Shown here: positions 17,354 through 28,488 of the stretch, one piece after another | Numbering within the stretch: position 1 is the first letter of the stretch | Layout: every line of letters starts with the position of its first letter | NCBI RefSeq assembly: GCF_000797445.1 | Contig: NZ_JSWF01000016.1 | Span: 62,001-126,000, forward strand | Length of the DNA stretch: 64,000 nt | Reading direction: 5' to 3' | Source: Lacinutrix jangbogonensis | Lineage (GTDB): Bacteria; Bacteroidota; Bacteroidia; Flavobacteriales; Flavobacteriaceae | The notes under the pieces: generated by a model | What the model was told of the DNA's origin: nothing | The model's input: the letters and a program-made list of their open reading frames with translations, nothing else | The model's database searches: none | Translations under genes and position numbers: made by a program

Positions 17354-18841
17354 ATGAGTCAAAATAAAGTAAATGTAAACACAGATTACGATTTAGTTTG
17401 TGTTGGTGCTGGTATCATGAGTGCAACATTAGCATTATTGGTAAAACTTGTTAAGCCAGAACTTAATATCTTAATTTTAGAACGTCTAGGTAAAGCCGCT
17501 CAAGAAAGTTCTGCTGCCTGGAACAATGCAGGGACAGGCCATTCTGCCTTATGCGAATTAAATTACACTCCAGAAAAAGAAAACTCTATAGATTGTTCTA
17601 AAGCTTATAAAATTTGTAATCAGTTTGAGCTTTCTAAGCAATTCTGGAGCTTTTTAGTTGAAGAAAATCTTATCGAAGATCCTAAAGATTTTATAAATCC
17701 TGTTCCTCATCATAGTTGGGTTACAGGACAAGATAATGTTGCTTTTTTGAAGAAAAGATTCGAAGCATTAAAAGATCATTTTATGTTTCAAGGGATGGAA
17801 TTTACAGACGCTTTAGAAAAAATGAAGACTTGGTTTCCGTTAATTACAAATAATAGAGGTGAAGATGAAGTAATGGCTGCCACGAGAATAGAACGTGGAG
17901 CAGAAATTAATTTTGGAGCACTAACCGAAAAATTATTTTCTATTCTTGAAACCAAATACAATACGCCAGTATATTGTAATGAAGAAGTCTTGGATATCGA
18001 TCCAGACGAGACTGTAGAATGGTCTGTAGAAGTAAAAAACACCATAACAGGAAACAAACAGTTTCTAGATGCTAAACATGTGTTTATTGGAGCAGGAGGA
18101 GGAAGTTTACTGCTTTTGCAGAAAGTTGAAATAGAAGGGAAGGATGGTTATGGAGGCTTCCCTGTAAGTGGAGAATGGTTAGTTTGTAAAAATGAAGCTC
18201 TAATACAACAGCATTTAGGCAAAGTGTATAGTAAAGCAGGCCCAAACGATCCTCCAATGTCTACACCACATTTAGATACGCGATTTATAGACGGTAAACG
18301 ACAATTAATGTTTGGTCCTTTTGCAGGTTTTAGTCCTAAATTTTTAAAAGAAGGGTCGTCTTTAGACTTGTTTAAATCTATAAAAACCGATAATATAAAA
18401 CCAATGCTTAGTGCCTTTTGGGATAATTTACCACTTACTAAATACCTTATAGAACAAGTAACAGCATCTCATGAAGATAGAATGAACGATTTGCGAAAGT
18501 TTGTAAAAGAGGCTAAAAGCGAGGATTGGGAAATTTTAGTTGCAGGACAACGTGTTCAAATTATAAAAAAAGATGAATATGAAGGCGGAAAACTTCAATT
18601 TGGAACAGAGGTCGTTAGGAGTAAAGATGGTAGTATTACATGCTTACTTGGTGCTTCGCCAGGTGCGTCAACAGCAACACATGTAATGCTAGAAGTTTTT
18701 GAAATCGCTTTTCCTGAAGTTGTAAATTCTAAAGAAGGAAAAGAAAAGCTAAAAAAAATTGTTCCTATTTGGAAGTTAGAATTAGATTCCAAAATTTTTA
18801 ATGCACAATTAGAAAAATCTAAAAAAGCATTAAAATTATAA
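17354..18841 (+). CDS. mqo: Malate:quinone oxidoreductase
   Basis: 495 residues from the ATG at 17354 (MSQNKVNVNTDYD). A farther in-frame ATG at 17297 would place 19 extra residues in front, but it lies on the tail of the OmpW terminator and is not expected in the family. The FAD-binding motif DLVCVGAGIMSATLALL is at about 13-29, and the AAWNNAGTGHSALCELNYT segment is a family hallmark. This peripheral membrane flavoenzyme oxidises malate to oxaloacetate and passes electrons to menaquinone. Confidence 0.95.
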   Translation: MSQNKVNVNTDYDLVCVGAGIMSATLALLVKLVKPELNILILERLGKAAQESSAAWNNAGTGHSALCELNYTPEKENSIDCSKAYKICNQFELSKQFWSFLVEENLIEDPKDFINPVPHHSWVTGQDNVAFLKKRFEALKDHFMFQGMEFTDALEKMKTWFPLITNNRGEDEVMAATRIERGAEINFGALTEKLFSILETKYNTPVYCNEEVLDIDPDETVEWSVEVKNTITGNKQFLDAKHVFIGAGGGSLLLLQKVEIEGKDGYGGFPVSGEWLVCKNEALIQQHLGKVYSKAGPNDPPMSTPHLDTRFIDGKRQLMFGPFAGFSPKFLKEGSSLDLFKSIKTDNIKPMLSAFWDNLPLTKYLIEQVTASHEDRMNDLRKFVKEAKSEDWEILVAGQRVQIIKKDEYEGGKLQFGTEVVRSKDGSITCLLGASPGASTATHVMLEVFEIAFPEVVNSKEGKEKLKKIVPIWKLELDSKIFNAQLEKSKKALKL

Positions 18842-18868
18842 TGAAATTTAAAATTGAAAAATTTAGTA

Positions 18869-21800
18869 TTAAATTTTTAAAAGGATGTTAGGATAGGTTA
18901 TGTGATAGGTGGTATTGGTTTCTACATTTTCTAGGTTGAAAACCTCGCCATTACTCCATTTTATTCTAACATCGGTTTTTTTATCATGGCCTAAACCAAA
19001 ATGCTGCATTTTAGGATGCACAGAAAGATAACCAGTTGTACTATGTATTTCTCTCCAAATATTTTTATGATTTGGACTATTTAAAATTAAAGAAGAGCCA
19101 ATAGCATCTCTATTAATTTTAGATTCTGGATTTCCTATCAGTTTAATCTTTATCCAACGGTTTTCATTAGACGTTTCGTTTTCAAGTAATGTAGCATTAT
19201 CATGATAGTTATTAATAATAATATCTAAATCACCATCATTATCATAATCTAAATAACTTGCGCTTCTAGCATTACTATTTAAATCTGCTCCTAAAGTTTC
19301 AGCTTCATTTATTAAAACACCAGCATTATTAACAAAAAACACATTTTTTTCGCGATTACTTTTAGCATAGGTAACGGTTCTTGATTGCTCACTATCTTTA
19401 AAATAAAATGGATTATCAATAGAATAGACACTAAAGTCATTCATGCCATTTAAGCAATATAAATCTTCATCTCCATCATTATCAAAATCAAAAAAATCGG
19501 CGTCCCATGACCATCCAGTTGCCGAGTAGCCTCTTCCGATATTAGAGGAAAGGTTGAACGCTTTTAAGCTGTCGTTTTTTACTTCAGAAATAAATAAATC
19601 ATTAGCTTCTATAGTTCTAATTCTACTCATTTTATCTCTGTCAAATTTCATGGTAGTATTCTCATTCGGACTCACATATTTTTCATCCTTTTGCATAACC
19701 ACAATATTCGAAATGTAAAAATCTGGAAATAAATCGCCATTTAAATCTGTTATCCCAACATTCATTGTGTAGGAAGGTTTATCTGTTTTTAATTGCTTAC
19801 TTACTTCATTAAAAACACCAGATTTAGAATTGTAATAGTATTTATTTACACCAAAATCATTACCAATAATAAGGTCTTGTAATCCATCTTGGTTAATATC
19901 TGAATGCCCTAAAGCTTGTGTCCACCCATTGTTTGAAGATGTTTCTTGAGTAAACGGCACTTCAACAAATTTAAAATCTCCTAAATTTTTAAAAAGTTTG
20001 TTAGGCATTCCGTTTTGATTGTCTCTACTTAAGTTTGGTAATTTGCCTTCAATATAATTGCCGAAATATCCAATAAAAATATCTAAAAGCCCATCGTTAT
20101 CATAATCAAAAGTTGTGGCTGGACCAGCAACGGCATTTTTACCACCAAGATTAGTTAACGTACTTACATCATTAAAATGTAATCCATCGGTATTGCTATA
20201 CATTTTATGAGGCATATTTACATACGTTATAAAAATGTCTTGAAACCCATCGTTGTTAAAATCTGCAATAATGGGTTGTCTAGGCTCACCATAAGAATTT
20301 AAAGAAGCATCCCAATTATTGATTTTACTCACTTGAGTTACATCTTTAAATTTACCAGACTTTGAGTTTAAAAAGAGTTTGTTTCCAAATCCACCTAGAA
20401 GTAAAATATCAATAAGACCATCGTTATTAATATCTTCGCAAGCTACGCCAGAACCACCGAAAGCAGGAGGGATAGCTAGTTTTATAACACCTTCAGCATT
20501 TGAAACGGTATAGCTTCGTATGTGTCTGCTTAACCAATCAGACGATTTATGGGTAAACTCTAATCCTGTTTTTTTATTACTGTTTTTAAAAGTTGTATTG
20601 CTTTTTCTATTTGTGTTAGCCGAATAAATTTTGGTTTCAGCTACTTGCTTTTTAGAAAAGTCGTAGGTATTAATATAGTCTTGTGTGATTATAAATCCTT
20701 GTTCAATATCTGTAATGTCTAAGTGTTTTTTTTCTTCACTATGCGAATATTCTCCTGCTAATCTTAAAACTAAAACGCCCATTTGCGCAATCCCTTCAAC
20801 TAATAATTCTGCTGCATTTGGACCTATATTTTTTACACCCTTTTTTTGAAGGTCGTTTAATGCATAATCTAAAATGTTCCAGTGAAAACCACTATCTCTA
20901 AAAGCATCTAAATCGTAAGATTCTATGGTTATTTGATTGGTTTCACTATTAGGAAAAAAGGTAACATCTTCAAACATATTTATTGAAGCAGGTAAAAATG
21001 CATTTAATGCATTTTGAACATGTTCTACTCTAATAATTGTATTAGAATTATTGGTTGCTTTTTTTTCTGAAAACTGAATAAGCGCAGTAGTAAATTGAAT
21101 CAAGGATTCTAGATAATACTGTCTTAATGCATTAGATAAAGCCTTATCTGTTGGCCATTTTTGTTTTGCAAAATAGACTTGAATGTTTCTTAAAAATACA
21201 CTAGTATTTAACTGATTGTATTTTTCGTAAGATTTTAGTTTCTGTTTAATTATTTCTTTAACAATACTATTGTTGGCTACATTATTCGTGTTACTATTCT
21301 TAGAAGCATTTGGATATTCATTTTTCGAGATGTTTTCAGCATTTTTAAATTGGCTAAGTACAGAAATCCAACTGTTAGAAATAATATCTTTGGTTATAAA
21401 GGATACGTTGTTTTCTCTAGCTTTTACATCCGCAATTTGTAGCGTAACTAAAGTAATAAGGTTAACGTAATGATTTGCTAATTCTAAAGCGTCAGTATTA
21501 AAAGGTAATAAGGTGTTTGTTGAAAAAAACAGTAAATCTTGCTCTACCGAAAGTAAAGAACGATAAGTGTAAGACACAGAAGCGTATTGCTTGTAATCCA
21601 ATTTTAACACTGTAATAGAACGCTCTTTTAACTCGAAGCTGTAATCTCCAGAATCATTTTTGGTGTAAGAAGATAAATTATCAATTATAGGTTGAATATG
21701 TTTTTTTTGTATAAATTTTAAACCGTCACTTTCTGCTTTTTCAGAACCGTTTTTTCTTAGGTAGTAGATTATTTCTTTCTGAACTTCAATTTTTAAATTT

Positions 21801-22003
21801 CTAGCATTTTCATTTAAAGGTGTTCCATATATAAAATCTTCAAGCCTATTTGCTGTAGCATAACATTTTGGATCTTTTTCTTTTTCCAAATCATAGATTT
21901 TAGAAATAATTTCTGAAATAGCTGTTTTTTCTTGAGATAAAATTTCCTTTGGAAAGAAAATAAGCAATAAGAAAACAGTGGTATAGAAACTTTGAGTTTT
22001 CAT
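18869..22003 (-). CDS. Exported CRTAC1/ASPIC-type VCBS (FG-GAP) repeat protein
   Basis: 1044 residues. The N-terminus is a signal peptide (TTVFLLLIFFPKEILSQ). An alpha-rich region of about 470 residues follows, with no recognised domain. The second half has repeated calcium-binding FG-GAP/VCBS units such as DINNDGLIDILLLGGFGN, DFNNDGFQDIFI and DYDNDGDLDIIINNYH. It ends with the ASPIC/UnbV segment (GSSLILN ... HFGLGHDKKTDVRIKWSNG). Such proteins are surface or periplasmic beta-propellers, often encoded near SusCD systems, but none is present here. The N-terminal half is unusual compared with shorter CRTAC1 proteins. Confidence 0.85.
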   Translation of the reverse strand: MKTQSFYTTVFLLLIFFPKEILSQEKTAISEIISKIYDLEKEKDPKCYATANRLEDFIYGTPLNENARNLKIEVQKEIIYYLRKNGSEKAESDGLKFIQKKHIQPIIDNLSSYTKNDSGDYSFELKERSITVLKLDYKQYASVSYTYRSLLSVEQDLLFFSTNTLLPFNTDALELANHYVNLITLVTLQIADVKARENNVSFITKDIISNSWISVLSQFKNAENISKNEYPNASKNSNTNNVANNSIVKEIIKQKLKSYEKYNQLNTSVFLRNIQVYFAKQKWPTDKALSNALRQYYLESLIQFTTALIQFSEKKATNNSNTIIRVEHVQNALNAFLPASINMFEDVTFFPNSETNQITIESYDLDAFRDSGFHWNILDYALNDLQKKGVKNIGPNAAELLVEGIAQMGVLVLRLAGEYSHSEEKKHLDITDIEQGFIITQDYINTYDFSKKQVAETKIYSANTNRKSNTTFKNSNKKTGLEFTHKSSDWLSRHIRSYTVSNAEGVIKLAIPPAFGGSGVACEDINNDGLIDILLLGGFGNKLFLNSKSGKFKDVTQVSKINNWDASLNSYGEPRQPIIADFNNDGFQDIFITYVNMPHKMYSNTDGLHFNDVSTLTNLGGKNAVAGPATTFDYDNDGLLDIFIGYFGNYIEGKLPNLSRDNQNGMPNKLFKNLGDFKFVEVPFTQETSSNNGWTQALGHSDINQDGLQDLIIGNDFGVNKYYYNSKSGVFNEVSKQLKTDKPSYTMNVGITDLNGDLFPDFYISNIVVMQKDEKYVSPNENTTMKFDRDKMSRIRTIEANDLFISEVKNDSLKAFNLSSNIGRGYSATGWSWDADFFDFDNDGDEDLYCLNGMNDFSVYSIDNPFYFKDSEQSRTVTYAKSNREKNVFFVNNAGVLINEAETLGADLNSNARSASYLDYDNDGDLDIIINNYHDNATLLENETSNENRWIKIKLIGNPESKINRDAIGSSLILNSPNHKNIWREIHSTTGYLSVHPKMQHFGLGHDKKTDVRIKWSNGEVFNLENVETNTTYHITYPNILLKI

Positions 22004-22118
22004 TAATTTGATTTGTTTAGATATCGTAAAAGTAAATAAAATATCGAGAAAATAATTTTATGATTATTGTATTTTGGATTAAAAGAAAGAAATAATTTTA
22101 ATTCATTATCAAAAAGAC

Positions 22119-22126
22119 TAAATTTG
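22119..22126 (+). promoter_or_regulatory. Candidate -7 box for the 475-residue surface protein
   Basis: TAAATTTG matches TAnnTTTG and lies 29 bp before the ATG at 22156. A -33 TTG is not obvious. Confidence 0.4.
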
Positions 22127-22155
22127 AATGCTACTTAATCTAACTCTTAATTATT

Positions 22156-23583
22156 ATGAAAAAACATTTACCTTATTTATTTATCTTATCTATTTTTTGT
22201 TCAACGTCCTTATTTGCGCAAATAGATCAAGATATACCAGTGCCAGAAGACCAAGTTATTCTTGATGATTTAATTGTTGACGGAAGTTTAGCTGTTGGTA
22301 TGGATGCTGTTAATGGCGAAAACTTTGGTTTTGATACTGTTAGGTTAAAAGAAAATAATTTAAGAATCCATTTTGATGACACTTCGGGTTCTTCTACATT
22401 TCCTGGTAATGATTGGCGAATTGCAATTAACGACTCTAGTAATGGTGGTGCAAATTATTTTGCAGTACAAGATGCTACAGCTGGAACAACACCTTTTACT
22501 GTTACTGCGGGAGCTGGAAATAATGCATTGTTTATTAATAACAGTGGATATGTTGGGTTTGGTACTGCTGCTCCTATAGTAGAGTTGCATGTTTTAGATG
22601 GTGACACAGCTACATTGCGTTTAGAACAAGATGGTTCTAGTGGTTTTACTGCTCAAACTTGGGATATTGGTAGTAACGAGACTAATTTTTTTGTAAGAGA
22701 TGTCACTAATGGTGGTCGTTTACCTTTTAAAATTCTGCCTGGAGCTGCAACAAATTCACTATATATTGCAAATACAGGTAATGTTAGTTTAGGGGATACT
22801 TCACCCTCAGAAAAGTTAGAGGTAAATGGTAATGCAGCAATTACAGGTAATGCTCTTATTGCTGGTCAAGCTAGTATTGGTAGTGTTATTCCAAACGCAA
22901 ATGCATCTTTAGCACTTACAGCAGTAGATAAAGGATTATTATTAAACCGTTTAACTACAGCTGCAAAAACAACTTTAGGGACTTCTTTAGATGCTACTGC
23001 AGCAGGAATGATGGTTTATGATACAGATGCATTAGGATTATATGTATGGAATGGTACAGCATGGGAAGAGATTGCTATTAATTCGGGTTCTGGTTCTGGA
23101 AGTGTTCCAGAATTATTAAATTATCAAGCAGCAATGAGAGATGCGTCTGGAGATTTTATAGCAGATCAAGCTGTTAATTTAAGATTTAGTATTCTAGATT
23201 CTAACACAGCTACAACTCCATATGCAGAAACGCATTTGCAAACTACAACATCAAATGGAGTAGTAAGTTTAACAATAGGAAGTGGAACGCCAACAACAGG
23301 TGTTTTTGCAGATGTAGATTGGTCTCATAACAATTCATTACAAGTAGAAGCCGATATTACTGGAGGTACTACTTTTGCAATAATTGGGACTACACAATTT
23401 GTTAGTGTACCTTATGCTTTAAGGGCTAAATATGCAGAGAACATTACAACGTCTAGTGTTTCTAGTGGTAAAACTGCTGAACCTAATAAAGACTTAAGCA
23501 ATGCTTTAAGTGAAATAGAAGTATTGAAAAAAGAAATTAGTGTATTAAAAGCGCAAATGCAACAAGTTCTAAAAAAGAGATAA
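22156..23583 (+). CDS. Exported repetitive surface protein with C-terminal coiled coil
   Basis: 475 residues. The signal peptide ends at SLFAQ. Repeated LHVLDGDTATLRLEQDG and NTGNVSLGDTSPSEKLEVNG units follow, like the shaft repeats of Bacteroidota tail-fibre-like proteins. A LLLNRLTTAAKTTLG ... GMMVYDTDALGLYVW module (about 250-300) is found in many predicted surface proteins of the phylum. A C-terminal heptad region (about 445-475, LSEIEVLKKEISVLKAQMQQ) suggests trimerisation. There is no endosialidase chaperone domain and no sorting domain, so the anchoring mode is unclear. Confidence 0.8.
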   Translation: MKKHLPYLFILSIFCSTSLFAQIDQDIPVPEDQVILDDLIVDGSLAVGMDAVNGENFGFDTVRLKENNLRIHFDDTSGSSTFPGNDWRIAINDSSNGGANYFAVQDATAGTTPFTVTAGAGNNALFINNSGYVGFGTAAPIVELHVLDGDTATLRLEQDGSSGFTAQTWDIGSNETNFFVRDVTNGGRLPFKILPGAATNSLYIANTGNVSLGDTSPSEKLEVNGNAAITGNALIAGQASIGSVIPNANASLALTAVDKGLLLNRLTTAAKTTLGTSLDATAAGMMVYDTDALGLYVWNGTAWEEIAINSGSGSGSVPELLNYQAAMRDASGDFIADQAVNLRFSILDSNTATTPYAETHLQTTTSNGVVSLTIGSGTPTTGVFADVDWSHNNSLQVEADITGGTTFAIIGTTQFVSVPYALRAKYAENITTSSVSSGKTAEPNKDLSNALSEIEVLKKEISVLKAQMQQVLKKR

Positions 23584-23685
23584 TACTAAAAATAGTAATA
23601 TAGAAATAGCCATCTACTCGCAATAGGTGGTTTTTTTTTGTTTAACAAAATTTAAAAACTAAAGGGTGTTAAGAATATATTAAAT

Positions 23686-23727
23686 AAAAAAGCGACACTC
23701 AACTTTACGTTTTATGTCGCTTTTTCA
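23686..23727. terminator. Bidirectional hairpin between the surface protein gene and clpB
   Basis: AAAAAAGCGACA and TGTCGCTTTTTC form an inverted repeat around a short loop, with A- and T-runs on the two sides. It could end either convergent transcript. A second weaker hairpin (CCATCTA ... TAGGTGG followed by T8) lies at about 23610-23639, right after the plus-strand gene. Confidence 0.65.
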
Positions 23728-23846
23728 AACTAACTAACTAACCATTGTCTCAAAAACGTACTAATGCTTCGTTTATTATAGTTCTATTTTGAATTAACAA
23801 TACTTTATGATTTTTCAAGCTGAACTTGTTTTAGTTTCTTTCACTT

Positions 23847-26453
23847 TTATAGTTCCTCAACAACCATATCGCCTTGATTTCTAAAGACTAATTGCTTATC
23901 GAAAGCATCTAATAGAATAATACTATCTGTTGTTACCTTTCCAGATAAAATCTCTTTACTTAAAGCATTTAATACTTCTTTCTGTATGACTCTTTTTACT
24001 GGTCTTGCACCAAATTCTGGATCGTATCCTTTTTCTGCTAAGTAAGCAATAGCTTCTGGTGTAGCATCGAATGTTATGCCTTGTTGTGCAATCATTTTAG
24101 TGACACTTTTAAGTTGGAGCCCTACAATTTCTGTAATGTTTTCTTTAGATAAAGGTGTAAACAATATAGTATCATCAATTCTATTTAAAAACTCAGGTCT
24201 TACGGTTTGTTTTAACAAACCTAAAACATCAACCTTTGCCAATTCCATAGCAGTGTCAATATCTTTTGTAGCAGCAAAACGCTCTTGTATTAACTGACTT
24301 CCCATGTTTGAAGTCATGATAATAATGGTGTTTTTAAAATCTGCAGTACGTCCTTTATTGTCTGTTAAATGGCCTTCGTCTAACACTTGTAATAAAATAT
24401 TAAAAGTATCTGGGTGTGCTTTTTCAATTTCATCTAGTAAAACAACCGAATACGGTTTACGTCTTACCGCTTCTGTTAATTGTCCACCTTCGTCGTAACC
24501 AACATATCCTGGAGGCGCACCAATAAGTCTACTTACGGCATGTCGCTCTTGGTATTCGCTCATATCAATACGTGTTAAAGCGCTTTCATCGTCAAACAAA
24601 TACTCAGCCAAAGCTTTTGCAAGTTCTGTTTTACCAACACCAGTTGTTCCTAAAAACAAGAAGGTTCCTATAGGTTTTTCAGGATTCTGTAAACCTGCTC
24701 TAGAACGACGTACAGCATCGCTAACGGCAACAATAGCTTCTTCTTGACCAACAACACGTTTATGCAATTCGTCTTCAAGTCTTAGAAGTTTTTCGCGATC
24801 GCTTTGTAACATTTTGGTAACAGGAATACCTGTCCATTTAGCTACAACTTCTGCAATATCATCATAAGTCACTTCCTCTTTAATTAAAGACGTTTCAGAC
24901 TGTGTATTAAATTCGGTTTGTAGCTTCTCAAGGACTTCTTGTGCTTCTTTAATTTTACCGTAGCGCAACTCTGCTACCTTGCCATAATCACCTTCACGTT
25001 CTGCTTTTTCTGCTTCAATCTTAAAGTTTTCAATGTCTTGTTTTTTATTCTGAATACTATCTACAACGGCTTTTTCACTTTTCCATTTGGCGTTTATTTC
25101 GTTACGTTCTTCTTTTATATTTGCTAAATCACTCCGCAGAGACTTTAGCTTTACTTCATCTTTTTCACGTTTAATAGCTTCTATTTCAATTTCTAATTGC
25201 ATTACCTTTCTGTCTAAAACATCAAGTTCTTCTGGTTTAGAATTAATTTCCATGCGTAATTTAGCAGCAGCTTCATCCATTAAATCAATAGCCTTATCTG
25301 GTAAAAAGCGATTGGTAATGTAGCGTGTAGATAATTCTACAGCACCAATTATAGCTTCGTCTTTAATGCGAACCTTGTGATGTGTTTCGTATTTTTCTTT
25401 AATACCACGAAGAATAGAAATAGCACTTTCTGTATCTGGCTCATTCACCATTACTTTCTGGAATCTACGTTCTAGGGCTTTGTCTTTTTCAAAATACTTT
25501 TGGTATTCATCTAAAGTGGTTGCTCCAATGGCACGCAGTTCTCCACGAGCCAAAGCTGGTTTTAGAATATTTGCGGCATCCATTGCGCCTTGTCCGCCAC
25601 CAGCGCCAACAAGCGTGTGGATTTCATCTATAAAAAGCACAATGTCTCCATCGCTATTTGTAACTTCTTTTATTACTGCTTTTAAACGCTCTTCAAATTC
25701 ACCTTTAAATTTTGCTCCAGCAATAAGTGATCCCATATCTAGTGCGAAAATTTGCTTATCGATAAGGTTTTCTGGTATGTCTCCATCAACAATTCTATGC
25801 GCTAAACCTTCTGCAATCGCTGTTTTACCAGTTCCAGGTTCACCAACCAATATTGGGTTGTTTTTGGTTCTACGCGATAGAATTTGAAGTATTCTACGGA
25901 TCTCTTCGTCACGACCAATAACAGGATCTAATTTGCCGTCTTTTGCTAATTGATTTAAGTTCTTGGCATATTTATTTAAGGCATTGTAGGTTTCTTCTTG
26001 ACTTTGAGAGGTAACACGATCGCCTTGTCTAAGCTCATCTATAGTGGCTTTTAGTGCTTTTTCAGTTACACCTTGATCTTTTAAAACCTGAGCAATTTTA
26101 CTTTTAGATTTAAAAATAGCTAAAATTAAATGTTCGATAGAAACATATTCATCGTTCATGTTTTTAGCAATAATAGAGGCTTCAGTTAATGTTTTCGAAG
26201 CGTCTCGTGAGATCCCTAATTCGCCACCAGAAACCTTAGAGAAACTTTCAATTTGTTTGTCTAAAATTTGTTTTAGCATGGGTACGTTTACATTCATTTT
26301 CTTCAAAATGAATGGCAACACATTTTCATCTACTTCAAAAATGGCTTTAAAAATATGCTCATTTTCTATTTGCCCGTTGCTTAAGCCTTGAGCAAGCTGT
26401 TGCGCTTGTTGTATGGCTTCTTGCGATTTTGTTGTGTAGTTATTTAAATTCAT
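23847..26453 (-). CDS. clpB: ATP-dependent disaggregase ClpB
   Basis: 868 residues, standard for ClpB. The Clp N domain (about 1-145) is followed by the first AAA+ domain with Walker A GEPGTGKT (204-211). The long coiled-coil M domain (about 400-530) and the second AAA+ domain with GTTGVGKTE come next. The M domain distinguishes ClpB from ClpA and ClpC. With DnaK it extracts proteins from heat-induced aggregates. No CIRCE operator or clear heat-shock element could be seen in the 240 bp upstream. Confidence 0.97.
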   Translation of the reverse strand: MNLNNYTTKSQEAIQQAQQLAQGLSNGQIENEHIFKAIFEVDENVLPFILKKMNVNVPMLKQILDKQIESFSKVSGGELGISRDASKTLTEASIIAKNMNDEYVSIEHLILAIFKSKSKIAQVLKDQGVTEKALKATIDELRQGDRVTSQSQEETYNALNKYAKNLNQLAKDGKLDPVIGRDEEIRRILQILSRRTKNNPILVGEPGTGKTAIAEGLAHRIVDGDIPENLIDKQIFALDMGSLIAGAKFKGEFEERLKAVIKEVTNSDGDIVLFIDEIHTLVGAGGGQGAMDAANILKPALARGELRAIGATTLDEYQKYFEKDKALERRFQKVMVNEPDTESAISILRGIKEKYETHHKVRIKDEAIIGAVELSTRYITNRFLPDKAIDLMDEAAAKLRMEINSKPEELDVLDRKVMQLEIEIEAIKREKDEVKLKSLRSDLANIKEERNEINAKWKSEKAVVDSIQNKKQDIENFKIEAEKAEREGDYGKVAELRYGKIKEAQEVLEKLQTEFNTQSETSLIKEEVTYDDIAEVVAKWTGIPVTKMLQSDREKLLRLEDELHKRVVGQEEAIVAVSDAVRRSRAGLQNPEKPIGTFLFLGTTGVGKTELAKALAEYLFDDESALTRIDMSEYQERHAVSRLIGAPPGYVGYDEGGQLTEAVRRKPYSVVLLDEIEKAHPDTFNILLQVLDEGHLTDNKGRTADFKNTIIIMTSNMGSQLIQERFAATKDIDTAMELAKVDVLGLLKQTVRPEFLNRIDDTILFTPLSKENITEIVGLQLKSVTKMIAQQGITFDATPEAIAYLAEKGYDPEFGARPVKRVIQKEVLNALSKEILSGKVTTDSIILLDAFDKQLVFRNQGDMVVEEL

Positions 26454-26693
26454 ATGATAATAGTTTTTTTACTTCTTTATCTCCAAATTTTGAGACACAG
26501 AAATCTTAATATTTTTCTTTTTATAATTTGCTATATTTCAATTACCTTACCAAATAAAATTACATGACAAAACGTCTCATAAGCACTAAACTTGTATGAC
26601 TTTTTGTCTGTTTGTAATGTTTGGGAATTATTTCGACTATAAAGTAGTGAAAGATTTCTGTTTATATGGAAATGAAAAAAAAAGTTAAATTTT

Positions 26694-27071
26694 ATGTTTA
26701 AAAAATTATTCGGTTCTAAAGAACCAAAAGAAGAAAAAATATTGCCTTGGAAACAGTTAACGACTGTAGCACAGTTAGGTACAATCGCCAAATTATCTAA
26801 AGGAAAAACGCAAGTTATATTTAAACACTCTACGCGTTGTGGAATAAGTTCTATGGTAATGAACCAGTTCGTGTCTGCGTATAATGTAGATGTTAATTTA
26901 GATTTGTATTACCTAGATTTATTAAGCTTTAGAGATGTCTCTAACGAAGTAGGCTATAAGTTTCAAGTTATGCACCAATCGCCACAGTTATTGGTAATTA
27001 AAAATGGAGTAGTGGTGTCGCACGCAAGTCATGGCGCCATTAATGAGGTTGATTTGGAGCGTTTTGTTTAG
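26694..27071 (+). CDS. ytxJ: Bacillithiol-system redox protein YtxJ
   Basis: 125 residues with a thioredoxin-like fold. The single redox-active cysteine is in the HSTRCGISSM motif (Cys49), as in YtxJ monothiol proteins. The family is associated with bacillithiol, which Bacteroidota of this group make, and is thought to act in debacillithiolation-type reactions. It is divergent from clpB, and both ends fit a protein-stress context. Confidence 0.9.
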   Translation: MFKKLFGSKEPKEEKILPWKQLTTVAQLGTIAKLSKGKTQVIFKHSTRCGISSMVMNQFVSAYNVDVNLDLYYLDLLSFRDVSNEVGYKFQVMHQSPQLLVIKNGVVVSHASHGAINEVDLERFV

Positions 27072-27095
27072 CTTTTAAAACAAGAGTTCATAAAA

Positions 27096-27127
27096 AACCT
27101 CCCAAAGTTATTTGGGAGTTTTTTTTT
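27096..27127. terminator. Bidirectional terminator between ytxJ and the lipoprotein gene
   Basis: AACCTCCCAAA and TTTGGGAGTT form a perfect stem with a 3-4 nt loop, preceded by A6 and followed by T8. It suits the two convergent genes. Confidence 0.85.
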
Positions 27128-27131
27128 GCTT

Positions 27132-28313
27132 TTAACCTCTAAAATTATATCTGGTAATAATATTTTTGAGCTTGAGCTTTAAATCTTCTCCAGTATCAAA
27201 AATCATTTGTTCTGTACTTGGAAAAGGAACAATACGATTATTTATATAATCTAAAAGCACACCGTCAATTGCTCTTTTATCACCTTGAAAAGTGGCGAAA
27301 AAATGTTCGAATAAGAAAGTGGTCTCCACAGGAAAACGATCTAACAGCTGTTTTGTGTTGAGGTCTTTAAATTCTGCAGAAGCGACTATGGTAGACGTTT
27401 TAAATTGGCGTGTTTCAAAATATTGACAGGCTACTTTTTTAAATTTAACTTCTTTTATGTCGTTACCTAAAGAATCTTTTTTAACATTTCCATTACTATC
27501 TAAAGTATATTTAAAGCCATCCTTCACCAATTTCTCTTTACTAATCTCACGCTCTTTTATTTGCTCAGGTGAGATAATGATATTTTTAAAAATTAAAGAT
27601 AAACTGTAGTCGTAATCAATGTTGTCTACTTTTTTGTTATGGTAAACGGTCCACAAATCATTTAATCCATAAGTACTTATATTAAGTAAATCTTCTTCTA
27701 GGCGTTTTGGTATTACTTGTTGCGTATCGTTTTCAAGAGATAATAAAATAAGATCTTGACCTATACGTAATGCTTGGTCCATAAGTTGTTTTACATCTTT
27801 GTAGTTAGGATTTATGTTATCTATATACTTGAAATCATCAAAAGCTTGACGTGCATTAAATTTAGTATTACTAGTTAACAACGATGTTGCTTTACCATAT
27901 AGGTATTTAGTAGTTTTTTCTTTGTATTTTATTATGTTTGAATTATAATCTTTGAATTCAAATCTTACCTGTTTATTATTGTAGTAGAGTGGTAAAATAG
28001 GTTTAACGTTTTCTTGACGATTATTTAATTTCTGGTAAATATTATAAATGCGTTCAAGATTTTCTGGATTAGAATCTTTTTTTAGATACACTATATCATT
28101 CAGATCTCTATCGGTTGCTTTATTAAAAGCATTCTTTAATAATAGGATAGAAGCTTGTTTACTTTTTTTAGTTTTATTGGTACTTAATTTTTTTAAAGCA
28201 TCATTAATTGCAACCTCATAGTTGCCGTTGTTTATTTGTTTTTCAATACCACGTGTGGTATTACAAGCAATTATAGTTGTTGCTAATACAATTAGAATTA
28301 GTATTTTTTTCAT
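27132..28313 (-). CDS. Hypothetical lipoprotein, tandem paralogue 1
   Basis: 393 residues with a lipobox (TTIIAC, Cys17). The mature part is Lys/Asn-rich with predicted helices near the N-terminus (KQINNGNYEVAINDALKKL) that look like a tetratricopeptide-type pair. A repeated tail GEDLKLKLKNII closes the protein. It is a clear paralogue of the next gene (28518-29699), with collinear identity from end to end, including the NGLNDLWTVYHNK-type block. I recognise no characterised function. It was probably made by tandem duplication. Confidence 0.8.
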   Translation of the reverse strand: MKKILILIVLATTIIACNTTRGIEKQINNGNYEVAINDALKKLSTNKTKKSKQASILLLKNAFNKATDRDLNDIVYLKKDSNPENLERIYNIYQKLNNRQENVKPILPLYYNNKQVRFEFKDYNSNIIKYKEKTTKYLYGKATSLLTSNTKFNARQAFDDFKYIDNINPNYKDVKQLMDQALRIGQDLILLSLENDTQQVIPKRLEEDLLNISTYGLNDLWTVYHNKKVDNIDYDYSLSLIFKNIIISPEQIKEREISKEKLVKDGFKYTLDSNGNVKKDSLGNDIKEVKFKKVACQYFETRQFKTSTIVASAEFKDLNTKQLLDRFPVETTFLFEHFFATFQGDKRAIDGVLLDYINNRIVPFPSTEQMIFDTGEDLKLKLKNIITRYNFRG

Positions 28314-28488
28314 TTAGATTAAGTTTTTGGCATCGTTATAAAGTACTGTGCAAAAATATAATAAGCATTAATATTTTAATTGATATTCTGTCATTATTTT
28401 AAGTTTCAAAATAGTTGTAAACTAAATACTAGCGTTGTTTGTTTGGAATGTTTTTAATGGAATAGTGATTAGATGTCGTTATAAATAC

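Noticed and set aside
26531-26791. Minus-strand ORF overlapping the start of ytxJ.
   Set aside because: No family resemblance, and it overlaps the conserved ytxJ reading frame and the clpB upstream region.
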